Shown here one piece after another: positions 45,836 to 56,960 of a stretch of 64,000 nt of DNA. The notes below the pieces were generated by a model. The model saw nothing but the letters and a program-made list of their open reading frames with translations. It had not been told where the DNA came from and made no database searches. The DNA lies in contig NC_135001.1 of assembly GCF_051020985.1 (NCBI RefSeq), forward strand, positions 13,633,896-13,697,895, in the 5' to 3' direction. This stretch comes from Nomia melanderi (Eukaryota; Arthropoda; Insecta; Hymenoptera; Halictidae). Position 1 is the first letter of the stretch; each line of letters opens with the position of its first letter. A program made the translations under genes and the position numbers.

Positions 45836-48800
45836 CAAATTATACTTTATTTATTAGGATTCGTATACATAACATTTTCAAACATTCGAGAATATTCTCA
45901 TTATAGTGATAATTTTATTAAGTGATTCCATTAAACAAATGTTTACAATAGAAGATCAGAGACATTTAGAGGAAATATTACTTCAATAAATAATTAGATT
46001 ACATTACATTGTTCACAGAGAAGTAAGTATTTCGTTAATTTATAGAAAATAGAATCAGATAAAAATTTGTTTATCATCTTTTTACAGTTTCAAATTGAAC
46101 GAGAAGCAAGTTATACTAATTTTACACAATCGTGCATGCTATAAATAGCTTTAAAAAACATTTTCAGTAAATAATCCTTTGGCACTGTGCGGTGTTGTGT
46201 TTCTTCGAAAGTCGATCTATAATATGATTTTTAATGTCACCTAACACGCGAACTAACATCCAGAATGTTATGTACTAGAATTACTTTCGGAATCGTGTTT
46301 AAAAGTGAAATTGAATCATGTTGAGTCGAGTTTCAAACATTCGCCTGGGAATTGAACTCAAGGATCGAGAGCTTTCGTCATTGTCAACAATATAAATCGC
46401 CTAATTTACAAAAATATGTTGGAATGTCTTGAGGTTTTTTATTTAAACAGAATTTGGTAATATTTTAATCGATTCTATATTACATTTTAAATGTACGGAA
46501 TCTTTTTATTTAACACTTAATAAGTATATAGTCGATTTCTTTTTCATCGATATACATTTATTGATTTATTTAATAAGAATATTAGAAAAAATATTATAGT
46601 ATTTGCAATTATTTCATTATATTAAGGTATAAAGAATACTGTTACATATTTATTCAGAAAAGTTGCTTTTCTGGTGTGCAATGTAGTCGTAATAAAATGA
46701 AATTATCATATTAACTATATAACTGGAATTGATCTGAAAATGACCAACTATATGAGAAATTATAGATATTATAATTTTACAGCCAATCTCTGGCAAAATC
46801 TAATTCCTTCGGCGGATATTTTTGCACAAATGGGAACAGCTTTACTCACCGTTGCAAGACACGGAAGTAATCGCAAACTGCTATATTAATTAACGCTTAT
46901 GTTGCGTTGCGACATAATTATGTTCCATCTATGATTTATCGTGTCAGTGTCTTCATTATCTACGATTAATTATCGTAAAAAGGTGAACTTTTGCTACGCG
47001 TAACTTAACACCATGGTACACGATCAAAGAATGCGGAAGCGATTGCGAAAATTCATGTTAGTGACACGCCGAAACACGAAAAGCTACCTTTGCATCTTTC
47101 ACTTGATTTGTGCAAAAATTTCTGCCGTATTGCCGTGTATTTTTGAACAATTGGCGATGATTTAAAATTGAAAAGTTCGGATTGGTAATTAAAATTGTGA
47201 AACAATGCTCGAAAAATAACTAATTTCAAAAATACATGAGAAATTAATCTCGTATTATAAAATGTCAAGCACATTATTCTAAAACAGATATAAGTATATA
47301 AATTACGTATGAAAATTGATTTTAACAAATTTAGCAATTTTTAATAATGCAATATAAAATCTTCATTTGTAACTGGAAACGTGGATATTTCACGTGGATA
47401 TAAATTTTGGAACAATTATTTGATTAATGTACATTTTGAATTATTTCCACATTTTTAATCATTCCGATAAGCATCTTTGGTTATAATAGATGATGTGTTT
47501 GATTTAATTTTTGATTTTCGGGCGTGATAAGAAAAGAAGATTTGCGGTGACGTTTTTTGCTCGTTAAACGGGATTTCGTAATCTTATCGTTCGAAATAAA
47601 TGTCGGAAGCATGTTTCATCAAGCTTGCTGTCCATCATGCATTACGATCACAGGAATCGTTCGACACGATGTCTGGCGTAATTCAAACCTCAGTCCAGTT
47701 TTGCTGGTACAGAAATACCGGGCGGCAGTTTTGCAAGCAGTTTCATGTTTCGCGTTAAAGGACGACAACTTTTCATTTGTATCGGTTCTAGAGGAACCTT
47801 GCGAATCATTGCGGCTATTTGTGTACGTATTTTATAATTTGGAATTGTGCAATTAGCATTACAAGTTCATTTAAGTGAACAACATGAAGAACGTTATATC
47901 TACATAGCTAACATGTCTTTTGCAAACATATTATTCTTATATGAATAGTCTAAAGAAATGAATAGATATAATGAATGAATAGTCTTTAATAAGGAACAGC
48001 AAATCGATTATTGTTAAAGAGATAATCAATTGAGAATAACCAATTGGTTGTTGTTCAAACTTTCATTCTCCAATTTCATCGATTTTAATCAATTTTTAAC
48101 GACGATTACGTGTTTTATTATTTTATTATGTATCAATTTATAGTAAATTTTATTATTTTTGCAACCTAACATGAGTGATTATTATAATACACTTGTAATT
48201 TAAAAACAATGACTTAGATTTCCACTGTACGCTTAATTTCCAGTAGAGTCTGTTAATCATAATTAATGATTTGCCTCATATAGCGCAGTAACGGTGATTT
48301 CAATGACTGATGCGCGAGCAGTGTGCGTATTTATTAAACGCTAGTGTGCTGGTCTTACTGGTAATTGAAATTCGCGTAAGCACGCGTACGATCTTTGTGA
48401 ACAGCACGGTCTAGTAATTAAGAATAGAAATATGTTATGCAGTATGATTTCAAGAAAGTTAATTTCTTATTAACCCTGAATCGCTAATCGCTAAAATTAC
48501 CTACTAATCTGAAGCATTAATTAGAATCTTAATTCTGCCCATGAAAAGTACTTACTGCAGTTAAAATGTATTGTTTGCAGAATGTTTTATACGCTACAAA
48601 AGTACAGATTCAATATACTTTAGAGTTTAAAATGAGTATAACTATATAATTCCATTAATTTACATTACTTCTTAAATACAAATATAAATATAAATATTCC
48701 AAATATAGATTACTTAAAATTGTTTGAAGAAAGTTAAATATTGATTTGATAAAAGATTAGGTTTTTTGTAATTGCAGAATTTCGCCTGTATCTTCAAGGA

Positions 48801-50372
48801 ATATTATTTTTAGATTTTCATTTCCAGAATATAAACAGGTATCATGATATACGGTGACAAACATAAAATATTTATCTTATATGACCTTCTTTCAGAGAGA
48901 TAAATATTATGAAAAATATTATTTTTAGATTACATAGCATGTCTTCAAGAGTAATTGTAAGTCTTTCCTTGCATTACTCAGATAATGTATTTACAGTTGT
49001 ATCTTGCGGTGCTAATCTTATCAAAATTCAACTGTAAACGGCGAAAGCTGTTACAATTAGTAGATGTTTATGTAAGTCGCACAAAACACCGTTTCAAATG
49101 TCCGAAACAAAAACTGAACCGCAAAATTTGTCATTAACGTCTAAAACGGAAGCATTGACTTCGGCCGAAATTAAATTCATCATTATAATCATTTATTATT
49201 GTCCGATACTTTCACCAGCCTTAGATTTCTATGAATTTAGATTCGTAGTGTATAATGTGTTCCACTGACTTCATTACGAGCTATGTTATAAATATTCATT
49301 TAGGATAGCAATTTCGTTGTTAATCTATATAAAACAGGCCAAGGCAATTTTTCAGGAACGAATTCAAAAGTATTCAGATGTCGAGGCTTTTTGCCAAGTA
49401 GTCTGCGATAAACGGGACCGTATCCTTTTAACTTTAACGAATATTTAGAATATTGACAAAATTCCTGGTTTCTATTTTTTATGTACAAATAATTGCTAAA
49501 TGCCTGTCTTAAAATAATAGAGCAAAATTACTAATTCAGTTAAAAAAATCGCCCACGATAATCATTGATAAATTCAATAAAATTACAGTTCCCTTTATTT
49601 ATTACTTATATTTTTACGTCTCGAAATTTTATCATGTCTTAAAACGAATTTTTTGTTTGAAAGTATCGAATCTGAATAAAAAAAAAAACGGTTTTCTCGT
49701 TTAAAAATGTAATAAAATTTCGAGACATCATGAAATGCACGTAATTAAATGTCGGAACGATTCGAGGGTTTCGTTTTTATTATGGATATTATTGGAAAGC
49801 TCTTGGTTCATTCGAATAAATTTGCGAAAGGATCGCCGTCGCGAATCTTTAAGAAATTTAATAAATGTCTCGTATATGTTACGAAGGTGAATATATTTGT
49901 GAAATTGTTGTGTTCCGAAAGCCGTATATACATATGCATGCGTCGCTCATAAATTTCGGTCGTTTTTAAAGGGGAAGGTCAGTAAACTTGACATTTCGAG
50001 CTTTCTCCTGCGAGAGGATACCTTTTCATTGGTTCATTCCGGATTCAACCTTTTTCTTTTATTCTTGCTGCCGAATTCGATGGCCTACATTCCACCCTGT
50101 AATTTACGAACGACAAACTTCTTGTAGTTTCTGCAGGATACGCTGTGAAAAGGAGGAAGTGAATTTATGTGGTTGCATTATACAGAGTGTTCTATAATTA
50201 TATAGTAACACAATCGGAAATGAGGTGAGCCTGAAAAAGCAAATCGATCAAAAATAATGTAACTGCGTAAATAACGTTAATGCGAAGTCTTTCCTGAAAA
50301 CAATCGTCTCTTTTCATTTTCAATGCAGAGTTCGTTAACAAATGTTATTACCGATTTCAATAGTCGTTAATT
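45836..50372. other. Intergenic stretch without recognised gene
   Basis: Mostly AT-rich. The open frames (60-99 codons, e.g. 47053-47337 minus, 47557-47856 plus) have no domain, start context or splice support. The only structure noted is the hairpin at 49618-49726. Confidence 0.6.
49618..49726. repeat. Hairpin-forming inverted repeat
   Basis: GTCTCGAAATTTTAT and ATAAAATTTCGAGAC pair perfectly over 15 bp, with weaker pairing inward to a shared TTTAAACGA/CTTAAAACGA. The whole is 109 bp. A tiny foldback transposon or a small-RNA hairpin. Confidence 0.55.
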
Positions 50373-51050
50373 ACACTGTGGAACAAATTTTGACCTATGT
50401 TAGTTTTTGCAATAGCCACTATGTAATTCTTATAGAGTTCCTTACCCTAAATACGAATCCGAAAACCAAATTGCTGGGTCAGGTCCAGTTTTCGAAAAAA
50501 CTGGGATTTTGTAGAAACGGTCGAATTGTTCAGAAAACCAAATGTTACGTGAAAACTAAAAACGATATGCAGTTAAAATTTGTCGCAAAAAATAAAGGAG
50601 ACTTGCCCGCGATCAAAGTTTAAAAAAAGGTAGATGCGCGTACTTTGTATGCACTTCTGTTACATTTCTACGAAAAGTGGGTTGGCCAGCACGAATTTGC
50701 TGTGCACCATTGGATTCTGCAGACATTTCTGAAGAGGAACCCCCCGTGGTAAGCGTGACATCGGTTTTTCTTTGGGACAGGGTAAGAAAATGTCCGCGAA
50801 CGGAACTTTCGCGCCACACGGCCATCACTCGCCGGCCACAGCTATACAGGGCCGTGACTACGCGCTGTATAGACCTAGACCCCGGTCACTTCTTATATGT
50901 ATACATGGACCGTTTATTTTGAAAGTCGTGTAAGTCCATTTTCTCTTGTTAGGTGGGGTTAGCGGGTCGGTTAGGTGGTCGGTTACTCTATAAGAATTAA
51001 ATAGTGGCTGTTGCAAAAACTAACAAAGGTGAAAATTTGTTCCGCAGTGT
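50373..51050. mobile_element. Element with 65-bp terminal inverted repeats
   Basis: The left arm (50373-50437) and right arm (50985-51050) are reverse complements with about five mismatches in 66, including a shared TTGCAAAAACTAACA. The outer tips read ACACTGYGGAACAAATTTT. The interior of about 550 bp has no transposase. Likely a non-autonomous DNA transposon or recent inverted duplication. The target duplication is unclear (possibly TA). Confidence 0.7.
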
Positions 51051-51395
51051 TATCGGTTATAAGTTACCCGAAAATCGACAGTAATAATTAGCTTCCTCTG
51101 AAATAACAACAAAACTTGACGATCCATCAAATAATATTTCTCGCTTCGAAATGTTAACCGAACTAAGTGGATTACGTAATAATAATTAATAAAGAGTATG
51201 ATGCGAAGCTCACGCTGGGTGTTATTTATTTTCTATTAAAAATGAGGAATGTACTTATCATCGGCTGCTGTAAGAACTGTGGGACGTCTCTTACGATGTC
51301 AGACATCACGTCACCGAAGGCTCTCGATTAGATAAATTACACGAGCAGACGGTCTGCCCGACGGATTACGCTAGCGGTAGACTAAAAATTCTCAC

Positions 51396-51560
51396 CTGTT
51401 GTCTCGCGGTGTGTTTACGGAGACGTCGGACGGTAATTCTGGCATACACACGTTCGATAACCCTACGAGGTACCGTTGCTAAACCGGAAGTGGAGAACAC
51501 GGGTGTACACAGTGTCAGCGCCACGAAATTGCTCGGGACCTTCGCCACGGAACGAGAAAT
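51396..51560 (-). other. Possible minus-strand exon with strong donor
   Basis: Reading minus, GAGACAACAG|GTGAGA gives a near-consensus donor at 51396/51395 at the end of a GC-richer, open stretch. No partner acceptor or coding continuation was found to the left. It could be the first exon of a noncoding RNA or chance. Confidence 0.2.
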
Positions 51561-52975
51561 GGCTGGTATGTGAGAATGCGCGTCTTTGTCACTGTTGGAA
51601 CAATAAATAATATCGATGGGAAAGTCGGTTTCGTGAATAATGCCATTATCACGTGAGCAATCTCGCGAACAGAATACATATGTAGTTTTGTTTCCAGACA
51701 CAATACGAGACTTTTCAATGCATTTCTTTTCAAATCATGCATAGTACAAGAAAACTGTGAGTTCGAATAAATTATACGATGGGCACCTACCTTTAATTTT
51801 AAGATACAACTTCCTTGTAGATAAGAAAATCATTAGGCAAATAGTTAGGTAATGACATACTAAAGGATTCTTATGTTAGCCTTTCTAGACGGTTGTATAA
51901 CAGTTTTTGTCTACGTTTGGTACTGGTTCCGGCCATCTTCAAGATTTACTTGTTAGCTAGATGTAAAAGTCGACAAATTATATAATTGACTACTTAATTA
52001 GAGTACACCATTTCATTATTTATTATTTTAATATTCTATTGTTCTTATCGATTTCATATATCTTTTTCCTTTTTTTTTCATTAATTGTATGTATATTATT
52101 TATGCAGATATCTTAATTAGTCATATAATTGGCAAAGAGGTGTAATTTCATTTTTATATTAATATGTTTTGCCTGGTTTTCACTCTATCGTTTTTTATAT
52201 AATTTTACTATTATTTAAATCAATCAATTTATTTATTTATTTATTCATTATTACACCCAATTAATTTATTGCTTTTGAATATAACTCACCCGATTAAAAA
52301 TCTTTAATAGTTTGTCTTCTCCATTTTAATCACAGTTTCTTTCCTTATCTTTAAAACCGTTATGGACCAAGGTTAAAGATTACCATAGAAGCTGAAGATC
52401 CTTTATATAAATAATTCATTTATAGTAATCCGTTATTTATTACTTCACTCTTTGTCACAACTGTATAATGAAGTTATCAGAAATATGTGTCTATAATACC
52501 ATATTATCCGAGGAATAAATCGGAAACTCGGGACGAACTGTAAAATCATCCCAGTGACAACCAGATTGACTAACAATGGCGGGATGTTCGAAAGTAAATG
52601 TCAAGAACAGCTATTCGAGATCGACGCTAATATCGAGCTAATTGCAGGGAAATTAACACATCCGGCCAGCATTTTTTGCGGCAACATCACCTGAAGGCTG
52701 ACATTCTAGTATCTGCATACATTTCATATATTTTTTCCATGAAAATATTGCAAGATTCAAATTACGACTTTTTGTCATCAAGTCAGTCGTAATTGTGAAA
52801 CATTGAATTTTCGTCATCTTGGTTTTCCACTTGTTGAAATTGTTGCCTCATTTTTCTCTACTTTTTATTATATGCAGCTAATTGATTCGATCAGTGAGTT
52901 TCTTATCTAATGAATCGAATATGATACTGCTCATCTTATATATCACATACAAATACGTCTGCAAAGAGTCAAAAC

Positions 52976-53010
52976 ATTGGATGCCATGGAGGTCACCGGT
53001 GACTCCAAAC
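52976..53010. repeat. Fragment of the TTAACAC MITE family
   Basis: ACATTGGATGCCATGGAGGT followed by CACCGGTGACTCC matches the left end of the 58817 element (ACATTGACTGCCATGGTGGT followed by CACC). Confidence 0.4.
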
Positions 53011-53760
53011 CAAATCGAATCATTATAATTTACTCGATGAAACAATGATTAATTAAAAACATTTCTATATTATAAATAATGCTACTTAATACGGTGACAT
53101 TCAGCTAGACGAACGTGTAATAATAATAATGCAGTCCAAGCAAATGATTTAATACTACATTCGTTCCATGTTGCGTATTTTGCTCTATGAAATCCTGCGG
53201 CATTCAACGTGCTAAAATGAGTGAAATACTTTGTTCCTTGAAACGTGTTGGAGATCGGAGAACGCCAATGAACGACGCGTACGGTTTCGCCGCCGTGAAC
53301 TTCGCCGTCGAATGATAATGAAGGTCTTCGGGGTTCGGTTGCGCGAGAAAGCCGTCGAGACAGTGGCCGCGCGGCGATTTTCATAAACTGGTTGCCCGTT
53401 CGCTTTCTCCCGAACGTGACTGCAACCCTTTCCATACGTATGTATATGTATAACATGTACAGCATATAAACACGATGCTTGCGGTTTACAACCGGCCGGC
53501 CTTGACTTTCACGCGAACCTTGGGACAGGGAGATGCGACCGGATCCGAACAGGATCGACACACTTTAACCGTTCATCAGAAACTTCCCATTTTTCTATTC
53601 ATTTTTCTTTTCTTGTATCGGTGGTCGGTAAATGGTAGTTGCCGGTTGTAGGATGAACGGTATATTTAGAATCCTGGTATGGTGGGAATGAAGTCGGCCA
53701 TTACTTCAACCGAATTTCATTTGATTAGAATTGTTCCAACGAAACTTTGTCCGAATCAGA

Positions 53761-53945
53761 GATCGAACAATAGTTTCGAATTTTCACGTAACTAAATGTT
53801 TCCGGTAAAATTTTATTCGAATGAAGGATCGAACAATAGTTTCGACTGAACTTATTCGAGAATAACGAATAATTTTTTGTTGAAATGAATTTTCATATAA
53901 ACACATTTTCGAATGAAGTGAAGGTATTCAAGAATAATGAATGAT
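53761..53945. repeat. Imperfect tandem repeat, period about 66-72 bp
   Basis: GATCGAACAATAGTTTCGA occurs at 53761 and 53827. TTCGAGAATAACGAAT and TTCAAGAATAATGAAT at 53855 and 53927 mark a second pair of units. Confidence 0.65.
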
Positions 53946-54246
53946 TTTTTACTGAAATAAATTTGTATGTATTTGAACTATAATTGATTTGGAATCACAG
54001 ATGATCGTAATAGATTGCACGTCTTGCGCGCCAAAATGAGAATGAAAATGATCATCAGCGGCTCTAAAGCCATATGTAAAGAGCAATCAATTCTTCCAAG
54101 GTACTGCGTAACTCGTTTAATTAAACCCAGTAATCATAATCGATAATATATAAAACGGTAAGATGTGATAATGAACGCAACGACAAAACGAGTTTCTGTG
54201 TAAGTACACGTTTACCAAGTGTCGCGGAAGTAATTATGTAACACTT

Positions 54247-55053
54247 TTTATTAGTGTGGGTGAAGTATATTAGCAATTAGATCGCAGCCGTGAGAGATCA
54301 TCATTTATCAAGATCATAATATCGTAACAAATGAACGTATTAGGTTCCTTCGAACGACATGTCACTTTTGTACGTCTGAATTTTACAATATAATTACACG
54401 GGCTCGATAAGATTAACAGTGCAACTACCAGACTGCTTGGCACGAATCGGTCCAGACGTCTTGCTTTAAAAATTACAGGAATCATGAAGATGTATTCATC
54501 GAGAATTAAATCTTAATAAATGTTATCTTCGTAACAAAATAAAGAACTAGTCACTTTCACCGTCTGGTACTTTCAACGTTAAAAGCTTAACATCGTACAG
54601 GAAGTGAACATTTTAAGACGAAAGGAAATTCACTTTTAAAGCTCCTTGGAATGTATCTTCGAAAGGATGTTACGATATAATTAAATTCAATAATCTCTCA
54701 GCAAATGGATAATAAAACAAATACGGAACGAGAGAACCAATTAATAAGATACTATTAAGATATTAAAACGAACAAGCGGAAGAAAATTCAATTACCACTG
54801 TCATTTTTGACATATTTCATATATCAAATTACGACATAAGTTTTTGGTGTAAATGAGCTGCTAATTACGCAAATGACGAAAATAAATGACCAAAAAAAAG
54901 AAAAAAGAAGAAGAAGAAGAAGAAGAAGGACGGGAAATGGAAAACGTTTCGGGAGAAGAATTAGACGTTTTAAGATTCATAAATGTAACGTAGTTTTCTA
55001 ATCTTCCTGTATTATGATGATCACGTGTCCCAACAGAAAAAATCGATTTCTAA
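54247..55053 (-). terminator. 3' untranslated region of the LRR gene
   Basis: The stop TAA is followed on the minus strand by about 800 bp before the first AATAAA (plus-strand TTTATT at 54247-54252). It includes a GAA/CTT repeat at about 54897-54930. The assignment is by position only. Confidence 0.4.
54897..54930. repeat. A-rich tract running into a GAA repeat
   Basis: A run followed by about eight GAA triplets, in the inferred 3' untranslated region of the LRR gene (CTT on the transcript). Confidence 0.8.
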
Positions 55054-56949
55054 TTAGACGTCGTCGAATACTCCAGCCTGAAGTTCTTTTAGTTGATTGT
55101 CATAAACATATAAGAAATTGCCTCTTGCTGTGCTGAGTCCGTACAGAGCGCCATTCTCCAGCTTCCCGAACGGATTCTTCGAGATGTCGAGAACATTCAA
55201 GCTGCCCAAATTCTTGCACGAACCTTTCGGTATCACCGTGATTAGATTATCAGTCAGCCAAAGTCGTTTCAATTGCGGTAGACCTTCGTAACTATCCCCA
55301 TCGATAGTCGTCAAAGTATTATTATTTAAATGAAGATCCCTGAGCGTCGGAAGATCGAAAGTCCCCTTTGGAATGCTCGAAATTTTGTTCCCCGTGAGCG
55401 ATAAAGTGAATCGTGGAACATTGACGAAACTGCCAGCTTCCAAACTGCTTATTTCGTTAAAGTCAACGTGTAAGAAGTCCAAAGTTTCCGGCAGACAAGC
55501 GAAAGTGTCCTTGGTGATCTCTTCAAATTTGTTCCAAGCCAAGTTCAGATCTTTCAGGCTCTCCAATTCAGTGAATGTACCTTTCTGCAGTTTGGTCAAA
55601 GAGTTGCGGTGAAGATACAGAGTAGTTAATTGTTTCAGATTGTTAAACGCCTGGCGTTCGATCTCCATCAAGCTGTTCCTCGTAACTATCAGCACCTGGA
55701 GGGACTCTAAACCTTGAAAGACATTGTTCTGAAGCTTTTTGATGTTGTTATTGGCTAGATTCAGGTAGACTAATCGAGGAAGATTCGAAAAAGCGTTGTC
55801 GGAGATCGAAGCTATGTGATTACTAGAAACGACCAGCTCCGTCAGAGTTTGAGGCAAACTAGCTACGAAAGATAAATTGTCCAATTGATTACCGAGAACG
55901 TATAAACCAGTCAGATTCGTTTTCTGCAGAGCACCTTCTTCGATGTTCTCTATAAGATTATTCTTAAGGTTCAACATTCTCAAATGTCTATTCTCGATCA
56001 CCTGGCTGTAAATGCCTCTGATCCTGTTCTCTGCGAGATTCACGTAAATCAAGTCCGCTGGCAGGTCGTTCAGCATCTCCCTGGTAATCTCAGTTATGTC
56101 ATTATTGGACAAGTCCAGAGAAGCGATTGGCAAATACGACATATCGTACCAACCCTCCTGGAAGCCTCTAATTCCTAGACCCCGCAGACTCACTTTTTTT
56201 TCCTTCTCGTCTATCGGCAATTCTAGACACGAACTTCCTTTAGCGATTTTCACACCATCGTCTAAAGGCTCTATAGAAATCACTGTCTTGTCAGACATGC
56301 ACAGTTTCAACATTTGGCCTGGTTTTATGACTTTATTGGACTGCGGGCATTCGATCTTCAAAGATTCCTCCTTGGTCATGTCCATCCCTTTCTCTTTTTC
56401 CTGGTGTGTTTGTTCGATGTCGGCTTCAGCTTTCATTTTTTCCAGCTGTTTTAGTTCTTCCTCGGTTTTTAGGAATGAGTTAGCGAACGCGCCAGTGCTT
56501 ATACTCCAGAAGACGTTGTTCTTTGTTAGGATTGTCGCGGACTTAGTCAAGCCAAACATATGTCCCCTACGAAGATGCATCACAGGATTGTTAGAGATAT
56601 TCAGTATTTGAAGCTTGTCTAACCGCACAAAGAGGTTTTCTAAAGTGGTGAGCTTGTTGTCGGCTAGATTCAGTTGCTCCAAGTTCGTCAGATTCGAGAA
56701 CATGAATTGCGGTAGAGATTCTATAGAGTTGTTGGCTAGGTTCAAGGATCGTATGGTAGAGACGTTGTCCAGGGCGTTCTTTTCGAGACTTCGGAGTCCC
56801 ATGCTTGACAAATCGAGTTCTGTGGAGGCGTCGCTGCTGTATTGGACATTCTTGAGGATTCCGTTTTCGATGTCCAAGACGTAGTTTTTCAAAGATGGAT
56901 TCAATGGCGCGGCTGCCACTAGAGGCAGCAACAGCAGCGGCAACAACAT
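55054..56949 (-). CDS. Secreted leucine-rich-repeat protein, 631 residues
   Basis: The whole coding region is in one exon. The start is taken at 56949 (MLLPLLLLPLVAAAP) rather than the upstream in-frame ATG at 56982, because a pyrimidine-rich acceptor TTTCTTTCAAAAG| ends at 56961 between the two. Residues 1-14 are a signal peptide. About four LRRs occupy 43-150 (LxxLxLxxNxL pattern). A charged, probably helical insertion at about 150-270 carries three cysteines. About fourteen LRRs fill 270-625, and the chain ends GVFDDV. Several N-glycosylation sequons (NVST, NLTN, NISN, KTNLT, NNNT). No transmembrane helix, no kinase or TIR domain, and no LRRNT/LRRCT cysteine caps. Likely a secreted recognition or adhesion protein (inference). 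Its exact orthologue is not recognised. Confidence 0.93.
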   Translation of the reverse strand: MLLPLLLLPLVAAAPLNPSLKNYVLDIENGILKNVQYSSDASTELDLSSMGLRSLEKNALDNVSTIRSLNLANNSIESLPQFMFSNLTNLEQLNLADNKLTTLENLFVRLDKLQILNISNNPVMHLRRGHMFGLTKSATILTKNNVFWSISTGAFANSFLKTEEELKQLEKMKAEADIEQTHQEKEKGMDMTKEESLKIECPQSNKVIKPGQMLKLCMSDKTVISIEPLDDGVKIAKGSSCLELPIDEKEKKVSLRGLGIRGFQEGWYDMSYLPIASLDLSNNDITEITREMLNDLPADLIYVNLAENRIRGIYSQVIENRHLRMLNLKNNLIENIEEGALQKTNLTGLYVLGNQLDNLSFVASLPQTLTELVVSSNHIASISDNAFSNLPRLVYLNLANNNIKKLQNNVFQGLESLQVLIVTRNSLMEIERQAFNNLKQLTTLYLHRNSLTKLQKGTFTELESLKDLNLAWNKFEEITKDTFACLPETLDFLHVDFNEISSLEAGSFVNVPRFTLSLTGNKISSIPKGTFDLPTLRDLHLNNNTLTTIDGDSYEGLPQLKRLWLTDNLITVIPKGSCKNLGSLNVLDISKNPFGKLENGALYGLSTARGNFLYVYDNQLKELQAGVFDDV

Positions 56950-56960
56950 CGCTGGAGAAC

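Larger units (their letters stand above)
51051..54246. other. Intergenic stretch without firm gene
   Basis: Contains a possible minus-strand exon (51396-51560), a MITE fragment (about 52976-53010), a tandem repeat (53761-53945) and GC-richer patches at 51.3-51.6 and 53.2-53.6 kb. The rest is AT-rich with no supported feature. Confidence 0.55.

Noticed and set aside
53082..53561. 159-codon minus-strand open frame
   Set aside because: No recognisable domain, mixed composition over a GC-richer patch, no splice partners; kept only as an unexplained patch.
55373..56884. Plus-strand frames within the LRR gene
   Set aside because: Antisense shadows of the minus-strand LRR coding exon.
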